A stretch of 64,000 nt of DNA from Paracoccaceae bacterium (GTDB lineage: Bacteria; Pseudomonadota; Alphaproteobacteria; Rhodobacterales; Rhodobacteraceae): the NCBI GenBank assembly GCA_029862205.1, contig JAOTXT010000004.1, positions 44,650 through 108,649 on the forward strand, given 5' to 3'. This document shows, in pieces, positions 15,927 to 23,532 of the stretch. Within the stretch, counting starts at the first letter, position 1. The number at the start of each line of letters is the position of its first letter. The notes beneath the pieces were generated by a model, which saw only the letters and a program-made list of their open reading frames with translations, was not told where the DNA came from and searched no databases. The position numbers were made by a program, and so were the translations under genes.

Positions 15927-18242
15927 GTGTCACGCCGTGGTTCGCGTGGGGGGACGTTTGTTTGCAGCTGGCAGATTCTAGAGTCCTCGTTCTGGTTGCC
16001 GTCATGGCCATCCTGGTGGTGGCATTGGCTTTGTGCGCGCGCTTTGGCACGGGCGCGGCGCCAGATCCGAAGTCTGGAACGGCTGACCGACGACGCGGTT
16101 CTGATCGCTGAGGGTGGCCAGGTGATCGAGGCGAACGGTCCAGCCCGGTCGCTGCTTGGAGATCTGCGGGGAAAGACACTGCATTCAGTCCTAAGAGGTT
16201 GGTTTGGCGGAGAATTTGACGCAGTTTCCGCAGCAATGTCGCAACTTGATAGCGACGGAGAGCCATTCGACCAACTGATCGACGGGCCGGACGGGACGCC
16301 GGTCGAACTGGTTGGCCGTCCGCGCGGCGCGCAAGTGCGCGTGGCGCTTCGGCCGGCCGCGATCCTCAAGGCCGAGCGTGACCGCCAGTCCGAGGCATTC
16401 AGCGTCCGCGAAGGCGAATTGGCGGCGCGCGAACGCGAGACCGGTGCCTTGGCCAATATGCTGTCGGAGGCGCCCTTGGTAGCCTGGCGGCGTGGCCCGG
16501 ATGGGCGAATCATCTGGTCCGCAGGGGCAATCCACGCGGCTGGCGGCGAGATCGGTGCCGATCAGGCGGCGCGATTGGCGGCTGAGCGGGAGCGCGGCGG
16601 CAGTAAAACCGTTGGGGAAGGGTCCGAGCGGTTCTTTATCGAGCTCGACGATACGATCGTACTGGACGCGGTCGAGACCGACGGGCCGGATGGGACGCGT
16701 TTGGGCGTCGCGGTCGATACCTCTGGCGCGCTGAGCGCCGAGCGGACCCTGTCGCGGTTTGTGCGCACCATGACCGATACGTTCGCGCATCTGAACGTTG
16801 GCCTGGCGATCTTCGATCAGAATCAGACGCTGGTTTTGTTCAATCCGGCGGTCGCCGGCATGTGGCAGGCCGATCCGGCGCAATTGGCGCGGCGCCCGAC
16901 CTTGTGGGACGTGCTGGATGAATTGCGCGCCAACCGCCGGATGCCGGAGATGGCTGATTTCCACACTTGGCGCGAGACGCTTTTCGCGCTTTTCGAGAAC
17001 CCGGAACAGGCGGACTTCGAAGAGTTGTGGCATCTCTCGGACGGCACCGACATCCGGGTGCTGGCCCGGCCGCATCCGCGCGGCTCGCTGGCATTTGTCT
17101 TCGAGGACGTGACCGAACGGCTGCGGCTGGAACAGCGTTTCCGGCACTCGGTCGATCTGCGCCGGGCAACGCTGGATCATTTGGACGAGGGCCTGACCGT
17201 CTTCGGGCCGGACGGGCGCTTGGAGCTGGTCAATCAGGCGTTCCACGACATTTGGGGCACCGATGGCGAGACCGTGCGCCCGGCGATGCATGTGAGCGAA
17301 ATCCTGCCGTTGGTGCGCGGGCTGACGGTCGAAACGGAGGTCTGGGACCGGCTGATGACGGTGATCACCTCGGCCGCGACCCGGGAGATATGGACGGCGC
17401 GTCTGACCATGGGCGACGGGCGGATCCTGGGCGCGCGGTTCGCGCCCCTGCCGGACGGCTCGACCATGGCGGCATTCGCAGACGAGACGGACAGGGAGCG
17501 GATCGCGTTGGCACTGCGCGAGCGCAACGAGGCGCTGGAGGCGGTCGAGGAGATGCGGGCCGCGGTGCTGGACCGGATCTCGCACCGGCTGCGCACGCCG
17601 TTGAACACGATCTTTGGCTTCGGACAGTTGATCACGGACAGTCGCCTTGGTCCGCTGACCGATGCGCAGCGGGGCTATGCGGTCGGGATCTTGGAGGCGG
17701 CGAGCCATCTGCTGGACACGGTGAACGATGTGACCGAGCTTGCGTCGCTGGAGATCGAGCCGCTTCCGGACGAGCGGAGCGCCACGTCGCTGGGCGAGGT
17801 GTTGCTGGTCACCGGGCAATTGCTGGAGAAGCGCGCGACCGAGGCCGGGGTCTCGATCGAGATCACAGCGCCGGAGGCGGGCTGCGCGCCGGAATGCGAG
17901 CCGGCGCGGCTGCGCCAGATCTCGTTCGGGATGATGACTGACGCGATCCACCGCAACCGCGATGGCGGCACGATCACGCTGAGCGCGCGGGTGGGCGCGA
18001 CCGGCGAGGTGGAGATATTCACGCTCGAGCCCGCGGGTGACGACGCGGCCCAGGACGCCGCCGAGGCGGAGGCGGAGAGCCTGGCGCTGCCGTATTTGCG
18101 GCGGCTGATCGAGCAGGAGGGCGGCTCGATCGATTTTAAAACGGTGGCGGGCGGCCCCGGTGCCGGGGCCATGCTGAGCGCGATAACACGATTGGGCGGC
18201 CGGTCGGCTCCCGAATTGACTCGGACCAGCGTGGCCAATTGA
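15927..18242 (+). CDS. DivL-like PAS protein with degenerate kinase domain; N-terminus apparently frameshifted
   Basis: About 770 residues with several PAS-type domains (roughly 50-120, 280-400 and 410-510), then an H-box-like segment (DRISHRLRTPLNTIFGFGQL, His552) and a C-terminal ATPase-like region. That region lacks a recognisable N-box Asn and both Gly-rich boxes, so kinase activity is doubtful, as in DivL, the tyrosine-kinase-like regulator of CckA/CtrA. The GTG at 15927 gives a poor Trp-rich start. Translating from TTG 15962 one frame over gives a proper membrane anchor (RVLVLVAVMAILVVALALCA), and GGGGGGA sits just before it. A one-base frame change near 16035-16055 would join the two. 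The gene lies between regB and tsaE. Confidence 0.7.
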   Translation: MSRRGSRGGTFVCSWQILESSFWLPSWPSWWWHWLCARALARARRQIRSLERLTDDAVLIAEGGQVIEANGPARSLLGDLRGKTLHSVLRGWFGGEFDAVSAAMSQLDSDGEPFDQLIDGPDGTPVELVGRPRGAQVRVALRPAAILKAERDRQSEAFSVREGELAARERETGALANMLSEAPLVAWRRGPDGRIIWSAGAIHAAGGEIGADQAARLAAERERGGSKTVGEGSERFFIELDDTIVLDAVETDGPDGTRLGVAVDTSGALSAERTLSRFVRTMTDTFAHLNVGLAIFDQNQTLVLFNPAVAGMWQADPAQLARRPTLWDVLDELRANRRMPEMADFHTWRETLFALFENPEQADFEELWHLSDGTDIRVLARPHPRGSLAFVFEDVTERLRLEQRFRHSVDLRRATLDHLDEGLTVFGPDGRLELVNQAFHDIWGTDGETVRPAMHVSEILPLVRGLTVETEVWDRLMTVITSAATREIWTARLTMGDGRILGARFAPLPDGSTMAAFADETDRERIALALRERNEALEAVEEMRAAVLDRISHRLRTPLNTIFGFGQLITDSRLGPLTDAQRGYAVGILEAASHLLDTVNDVTELASLEIEPLPDERSATSLGEVLLVTGQLLEKRATEAGVSIEITAPEAGCAPECEPARLRQISFGMMTDAIHRNRDGGTITLSARVGATGEVEIFTLEPAGDDAAQDAAEAEAESLALPYLRRLIEQEGGSIDFKTVAGGPGAGAMLSAITRLGGRSAPELTRTSVAN

Positions 18243-18302
18243 TCCGGCAACCCATCCTGGCGGGGGTATTGCACGGCGGGAAATCAGGTTAACAGGGGAG
18301 AC

Positions 18303-18374
18303 GTGATCCGTTTTTTCTGGGCGCTCGATGCTCTTGCTGACCTTGCCGCATTCGATGACCCTGCATTTGCCTGA
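18303..18374 (+). other. Possible short upstream reading frame overlapping tsaE
   Basis: GTG 18303, preceded by AGGGGAG, opens a 23-codon frame (starting V-I-R-F-F-W-A-L-D) that ends at TGA 18372-18374, inside the first codons of tsaE. The ribosome-binding site is better than any seen for tsaE itself, so translation of tsaE may be coupled to it. It may be a chance frame. Confidence 0.3.
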
Positions 18375-18822
18375 CGAGGCCGCGACCGAGGCTTTTGGCG
18401 CGGCGCTGGGCGGCGCCATGGCCGCGGGCGATACGGTGCTGCTGTCGGGGCCGTTGGGGGCCGGTAAGTCAGCCCTGGCGCGGGCGGCGATCCGGCGGCT
18501 GCTGGGCGATTGGCGCGCCGAGGTGCCCTCGCCGAGCTACACGCTGATCAATGTCTACGACACGGAGGCGGGGCCGGTCTGGCACGCCGATCTCTACCGG
18601 CTGGGCGGCGGCGGCGACGAGATGGCCGAGCTTGGCCTGGACGAGGCGATGGGCCGGGTCATCCTATTCGTCGAATGGCCGGACCGGCTGGGGGCCGCGC
18701 TTCCGGAGCGGTATCTGTCGATCCGCTTGGACATGACTGACGGGGGCGGGCGCGACGCGGCGATTGCATTCCACGGCGAGGGGTGGGAAAGGCTCCGCGC
18801 CGCATTGGAGGGTTCGCATTGA
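18355..18822 (+). CDS. tsaE: tRNA t6A biosynthesis ATPase TsaE
   Basis: A 155-residue P-loop ATPase required with TsaB, TsaC/C2 and TsaD to make t6A37 in ANN-decoding tRNAs. The Walker A motif GPLGAGKSALAR is near residue 33 and the family segments PSPSYTLIN and HADLYRL follow; FVEWPDR near 107 is also typical. ATG 18355 places LPDEAAT where TsaE proteins usually begin; ATG 18328 would add nine residues. The stop overlaps the amgK start codon, so the genes are translationally coupled. Confidence 0.9.
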   Translation: MTLHLPDEAATEAFGAALGGAMAAGDTVLLSGPLGAGKSALARAAIRRLLGDWRAEVPSPSYTLINVYDTEAGPVWHADLYRLGGGGDEMAELGLDEAMGRVILFVEWPDRLGAALPERYLSIRLDMTDGGGRDAAIAFHGEGWERLRAALEGSH

Positions 18823-19865
18823 TGGACCGGCGCCCAGACGCACGCGGCGAACGGCGCGCGGCCTTCCTGGCGGCGGCCGGAGTCACCCCGGAATCGGCGG
18901 CGCCCTTAGCGGGAGACGCCTCGAACCGGCGGTATTTCCGGGCCGGCGGGCATATCCTGATGGATGCGCCGCCGGAGCTCGGCGAGGACGTGCGCCCGTT
19001 CATCGCGGTCACTCATTGGCTGCGGGCCCTGGGTCTGTCGGCGCCCGAGGTCTTGGCGGCGGATGATCAGCACGGTTTCCTGCTGCTCGAGGATTTGGGC
19101 GAAGGGCTATTCTCGGCCATGCTGCGCGATGGCGCGGCGGACGAGGAGGCGCTTTACTGCGCGGCGGTCGATCTGTTGGCCGACGCGGCCGGGGTATCTG
19201 CGCCTGATGAGATCGGGCCGCCGGGATGCCGGGTGGAGCTGGCGCCCTACGGTGCGGCGGTCCTGACCCGCGAGGCGCGGCTTATGACCGAGTGGTGGGT
19301 GCCGGCGGCGACCGACGAGGATGCGTCCGGCGCGATGTCGGACGAGCTCGACGTGCTGGTGATCGCGGCGACCGCCGAGGCGGAGGCGGCGCGCGATGTC
19401 GTTGTTCTGCGCGACTATCACGCGGACAATCTGATCTGGTTGCCCGAGCGCGACGGGACCGCGCGGGTTGGCCTGTTGGATTACCAGGACGCGCTGGCCG
19501 GGCATCCGGCTTATGACCTGATGTCGCTATTGGAGGATGCCCGGCGCGACACATCGGATGCGCTGCGCGAGGCGATGATCGAGCGGTATCTGGCGCGGCG
19601 GCCGGAGCTGGAGCCCGGGGCGTTCCGCGCGGCCTATGCGGCGCTGGGCGCGCAGCGCAACATGAAGATCGTTGGCATCTTCGCGCGGCTGGCCTTGCGC
19701 GACGGCAAGCCCCGGTATTTGTCGATGATTCCGCGGGTTTGGAGGCATTTACAGCGCGATCTGGCGCATCCGGCGCTGGGAGAGCTGGCGGCTTGGGTGT
19801 CGCGCCGAGTGCCGATCCCAAGCGAGGATGTGTTGGCGCGGTTCGCTGGCCGGGTCGGGACATGA
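18822..19865 (+). CDS. amgK: Aminoglycoside-phosphotransferase-fold sugar kinase AmgK
   Basis: A 347-residue APH-fold kinase. The first lobe has GDASNRRYFR near residue 32 and LLLEDLGEG. The catalytic loop LRDYHADNLIWL is near residue 195, followed by the metal-binding LLDYQDAL near 218. In the AmgK/MurU pathway it phosphorylates the anomeric hydroxyl of MurNAc and GlcNAc released in peptidoglycan recycling. ATG 18822 overlaps the tsaE stop, and GGAGG lies about twelve bases upstream. Pairing with murU directly downstream supports the function. Confidence 0.88.
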   Translation: MDRRPDARGERRAAFLAAAGVTPESAAPLAGDASNRRYFRAGGHILMDAPPELGEDVRPFIAVTHWLRALGLSAPEVLAADDQHGFLLLEDLGEGLFSAMLRDGAADEEALYCAAVDLLADAAGVSAPDEIGPPGCRVELAPYGAAVLTREARLMTEWWVPAATDEDASGAMSDELDVLVIAATAEAEAARDVVVLRDYHADNLIWLPERDGTARVGLLDYQDALAGHPAYDLMSLLEDARRDTSDALREAMIERYLARRPELEPGAFRAAYAALGAQRNMKIVGIFARLALRDGKPRYLSMIPRVWRHLQRDLAHPALGELAAWVSRRVPIPSEDVLARFAGRVGT

Positions 19866-20572
19866 ACGGACCAGATACCGCGATGATCCTGGCCGCTGGG
19901 TTCGGCACGCGGATGCAGCCCCTGACGAACATATGTCCGAAGCCGCTGCTGCCGGTCGCGGGCCGGCCGATGATCGATTTGGTGCTGGACCATGCGGAAG
20001 CGGCCGGTGTGCGACGGGCGGTGATCAATTTGCACTACCTGGGCGGGATGATCCGCGATCGCTTGGCGGGGCGCGAGGTGCCGGAGCTTCTGTTTTCGGA
20101 GGAAGAGCCGGAAATCCTGGATACGGGCGGCGGGATCGTCCGGGCCTTGCCGCTGCTGGGCGCAAGGCCGTTCTATGCGCTCAACAGTGACGCGGTTTGG
20201 GCCGGGCCCAATCCGTTGGAGGTTTTGGCCGGAGCTTGGGACGCGCCGGCGATGGACGCGCTGTTGCTTGTGGTGCCGTGCGCGCGGGCGAAGAACTACT
20301 CGAGGCATGGCGACTTCTTCCTGGAGGGTGCGCGGCCAGTGCGCCGCGGGGCCGAGGCAAGCGCGCCGTATGTCTATTCGGGGGCGCAGATCGTCGCACC
20401 GGAGGTGTTTTCGGACGCGCGCTCGGGGCCGTTCTCGATGAATGTGATCTGGGATGCGCTATTGGCCCACGACCGGGTGGCGGCGGTGGTCTACCCCGGG
20501 GCTTGGGTCGATGTCGGGACGCCCGAAGGCCTGGCGGTCGCCAGTGCGGCGCTGGAGGAGGCTGCGCGGTGA
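19862..20572 (+). CDS. murU: N-acetylmuramate-1-phosphate uridylyltransferase MurU
   Basis: A 236-residue nucleotidyltransferase that makes UDP-MurNAc from MurNAc-1-phosphate, so cell-wall sugars can bypass fosfomycin-sensitive MurA. The N-terminal signature MILAAGFGTRMQPLT and PKPLLPVAGRPMI (about 8-40) identify the sugar-1-phosphate nucleotidyltransferase fold; LDTGGGI and ALNSDAVW provide substrate and metal ligands. ATGA overlap with amgK; a GTG overlap leads into addB. Confidence 0.9.
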   Translation: MNGPDTAMILAAGFGTRMQPLTNICPKPLLPVAGRPMIDLVLDHAEAAGVRRAVINLHYLGGMIRDRLAGREVPELLFSEEEPEILDTGGGIVRALPLLGARPFYALNSDAVWAGPNPLEVLAGAWDAPAMDALLLVVPCARAKNYSRHGDFFLEGARPVRRGAEASAPYVYSGAQIVAPEVFSDARSGPFSMNVIWDALLAHDRVAAVVYPGAWVDVGTPEGLAVASAALEEAAR

Positions 20573-23532
20573 TCCTGTGTGAGGGGTCTGGCCCCCGGGT
20601 CTTTGCGGTGCCGCCCGGGGTGGATTTCTCGCGGGCCTTCGCGCGCGGTCTCGTTGACCGGATGATCGGCTCCGCGCCCGAGGCGGTGGCGCAGATCCAG
20701 GTCATGGTCAATACGCGGCGCGGGATGCGGGCGATCGAGGAAGCCTTGATCGATGCGGTGCCCGGTTCGGCGCTGTTGCCCCGGCTGTTGTTGCTGGGAG
20801 AGTTAGGGGAGGATCCGCTTTCCTGCGCTGATCTGGCGCCGGCGATCGATCCGCTGCGGCGGCAATTGCGGCTGACGCGGCTGGTCGAGGCGTATCTCGA
20901 GGGCGCCGAAGGGGCTCCGCCACAGGCGGCGCCCGCCTTGGCCGATGCGTTGGGGCGTCTGCTGGACGAGTTGCAGGAGGAGGGCGTCGACGGGGCGGCC
21001 CTGGACGGGTTGGTCGCGGGCGAATTGCCCGAGCGGGTGGCGGCCCATTGGCAGAACACGCTGAATTTCGTCGATATCGTGCGCAAGGCCTGGCCCGAGA
21101 TCCGGGCCGAGGCGGAGGGCGGGGCGCTGGATCCGAAGATGCGCCAGCGCCAAGCAATCGCGCGGCTGGTGGCGGATTGGGGTTCAGCGCCGCCCGCGCA
21201 GCCGGTGATCGCGGCGGGCTCGACGGGGTCGGTGGCGTCGACGGCGGAGCTGATGGCGGCGGTCGCGCGGCTGCCGCAGGGGGCGGTGGTGTTGCCGGGA
21301 TTCGATGTAGGGCTTTCGCCCGAGATTTGGGAGAGCGCCGGCCCAGACCATCCGATGGCGCCGTTCACGCGGTTGCTGGGTGCGTTGGGGATGGTGCCGG
21401 GCGATGTGCGGCCCTGGAGCGGCGAGGCTGGGCGTGGGCCGCGCCTGGCGCTCTTGACCCAGGCGTTGCGGCCGGCGCCGGTGGCGGATGCCTGGCAAGC
21501 GGCGGCGGATGGCCTGGCGGCGGAGGCCGGTGCGGCTACTGGGGGTTTGTGCCTTGTCGAAGCGCCGGGCCCCCGGCAGGAGGCCGGCGCGATTGCGGTG
21601 GCGATCCGCGAGGCCTTGGAGCGGTCGGGCGAACGGGTGGCCCTGGTGACCCCGGATGCGTCCCTTGCGCGGCGGGTGACGGCGGAGCTTGGCCGGTTCG
21701 AGATTTTGCCCGACGACTCGTTGGGCCGGCCTTTGGCGCAGACCCCGCCGGGGGTGTTCTTCCGGCTGGTCGCACAGGTGGCATTGTCGGGGGCCGAGCC
21801 GGTGCGGCTGGCGGGATTGCTGCAGCATCCGATTATGCGGGCGGGACAGGAGCGGGGCGCGCATTTGCAATTGGCGCGGCGCTATGAGAGCGCGGTGCTG
21901 CGCGAACATCCGCAGCCAGGGCTGGCGCCGGGGCGGATGCCGGATTGGGAGAGGGCATCGGCGGAAGAGGAGGCCTGGCTGGCCGGGATCGAGGCGCCGC
22001 TGGCGCGCATGGCCGGGGTCGCGGCCGGCGGCGGCTCGCTCAGAGCCCTGGCCGAGGCGCATATCGCGGCGGCCGTGGCGCTGTCGCGGGGCGGCGACCG
22101 CGGGGAGCCGGAGATTTGGGAGCGGGCGGCCGGGGCCGCCCTGCGCCTGGTGGTCACGCGCCTGGCGCGCAACAGCGATGCCCATGGCGACGGGCCGGCG
22201 CCGGCCTATCTGGCCTTGCTCGATGCGGCCATGGCGGGCGAGACCCTGCCGCCGGCGCCCGAGCTGCCGCATCCCCGGGTGATGATCTGGGGCACGCAGG
22301 AGGCGCGGATTCAAGACGCGGATCTGGTGATCCTGGGTGGGCTCAACGAGGGGGTTTGGCCGCAAGCGGTGACGCCGGACCCGTGGTTGAGCCGCCCGAT
22401 GCGCGACCGGCTGGGGCTGCCAAGCCCGGACCGGGTGATCGGGCTGTCGGCGCATGACTTCCTGCAGGGCGCGGCGCGCGAGCGGGTGATCCTGACCCGG
22501 TCGCGCAAGCTCGAAGGGACACCGACGGTTGCCTCGCGCTGGCTGATCCGGCTGGAGACCTTGCTGGGCGGGCTCGAAGACGGCGCGGCGCTGAAGACGA
22601 TGCGGGCGCGGGGCGATCGTTTGTTGGCCATCGCCGACATCCAGCATCAGCCGGAGGCGCCGGTGCCGCTGGCCGAGCGTCCACGCCCCTGCCCGCCGGT
22701 CGAGGCCCGGCCGCGGCGCCTGTCGGTCACCCGCATCGAGCGGCTGATCCGGGACGCCTACGCGGTCTATGCGGAGACGGTGTTGCGATTACGACCACTC
22801 GATCCATTGGGCAAGCCGCCGGATTTCCGCGAACGGGGCATGGTGGTTCACCGGATCATGGAGCGCTTCGGCCGGGAAACCATGGACGATTGGCCCGGCG
22901 GGGAGGCGGCGCGGGCGAAGCTGATGGAAGCGGCGGACACCGTTCTGGTCAAAGACGTGCCCTGGCCGGATACGCGGCGCATCTGGCGCGCGCGGATCGG
23001 GCGGTTTGCCGATTGGTTCCTGGAAGGGGAGAGGCGCCGCCGCGCGCAGGGCCATCCGGAAGGGCTGGAAGTGAAGGGGCGGTTGACGCTGGGCGCGCCG
23101 GCCGGGGATTTCGAGCTGACGGCCCGTGCCGACCGGATCGATCTCCTGAACGGCGGCGGGGCGGCGATCTATGACTACAAGGCCGGTGGTCCGCCGTCGA
23201 AGGATCAGATCGACAACGGTTTCAATCACCAGCTTCATCTGCAGGCCGCGATCCTGATGGCTGGCGGATTTGAGGGGATGGCCGCAATCGAAGCCGTTTC
23301 CGGCGCATATCTGGGGCTCACTGGGTCGGGCGAAGGGGGCAAAGAGCAGGCGGTGGAGGAATTGGCGCGCGAGGTCGCCGAGCATATGGCGCGGCTGGAT
23401 GCGCTGATCGCCGCCTATGACCGGCCCGAGCAGGCGTATGTTTCCCATGGGCGTCCGATGCTGACGACCGATGAGGGCGATTACGACCACCTGGCACGGC
23501 GTGGTGAGTGGGGTGTGGGCGGCAATGGGTGA
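20569..23532 (+). CDS. addB: Double-strand break repair protein AddB
   Basis: A 987-residue subunit of the AddAB helicase-nuclease that resects DNA double-strand breaks for RecA. The start is GTG 20569 overlapping the murU stop, with GGAGGAGG upstream. The N-terminal half is a degenerate helicase-like region. IWGTQEARIQDADLVILGGL near residue 570 is typical of alphaproteobacterial AddB. The C-terminal RecB-type nuclease has LTARADRIDLL, then YDYKAGGPP with the catalytic D and K, and HQLHLQAAIL. The four-cysteine Fe-S cluster of Bacillus AddB is not evident. Confidence 0.92.
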   Translation: MILCEGSGPRVFAVPPGVDFSRAFARGLVDRMIGSAPEAVAQIQVMVNTRRGMRAIEEALIDAVPGSALLPRLLLLGELGEDPLSCADLAPAIDPLRRQLRLTRLVEAYLEGAEGAPPQAAPALADALGRLLDELQEEGVDGAALDGLVAGELPERVAAHWQNTLNFVDIVRKAWPEIRAEAEGGALDPKMRQRQAIARLVADWGSAPPAQPVIAAGSTGSVASTAELMAAVARLPQGAVVLPGFDVGLSPEIWESAGPDHPMAPFTRLLGALGMVPGDVRPWSGEAGRGPRLALLTQALRPAPVADAWQAAADGLAAEAGAATGGLCLVEAPGPRQEAGAIAVAIREALERSGERVALVTPDASLARRVTAELGRFEILPDDSLGRPLAQTPPGVFFRLVAQVALSGAEPVRLAGLLQHPIMRAGQERGAHLQLARRYESAVLREHPQPGLAPGRMPDWERASAEEEAWLAGIEAPLARMAGVAAGGGSLRALAEAHIAAAVALSRGGDRGEPEIWERAAGAALRLVVTRLARNSDAHGDGPAPAYLALLDAAMAGETLPPAPELPHPRVMIWGTQEARIQDADLVILGGLNEGVWPQAVTPDPWLSRPMRDRLGLPSPDRVIGLSAHDFLQGAARERVILTRSRKLEGTPTVASRWLIRLETLLGGLEDGAALKTMRARGDRLLAIADIQHQPEAPVPLAERPRPCPPVEARPRRLSVTRIERLIRDAYAVYAETVLRLRPLDPLGKPPDFRERGMVVHRIMERFGRETMDDWPGGEAARAKLMEAADTVLVKDVPWPDTRRIWRARIGRFADWFLEGERRRRAQGHPEGLEVKGRLTLGAPAGDFELTARADRIDLLNGGGAAIYDYKAGGPPSKDQIDNGFNHQLHLQAAILMAGGFEGMAAIEAVSGAYLGLTGSGEGGKEQAVEELAREVAEHMARLDALIAAYDRPEQAYVSHGRPMLTTDEGDYDHLARRGEWGVGGNG

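Noticed and set aside
16191..18419. Long open frame opposite the DivL-like gene
   Set aside because: Shadow of a high-GC coding strand: Arg/His/Pro-rich, no domain, no ribosome-binding site. Similar antisense frames at 21184-22647, 24647-25525 and 44958-46799 were rejected for the same reason.
20197..20568. Long upstream extension of the addB frame
   Set aside because: It overlaps murU completely; GTG 20569 has a good ribosome-binding site and overlaps the murU stop as in the rest of the operon.
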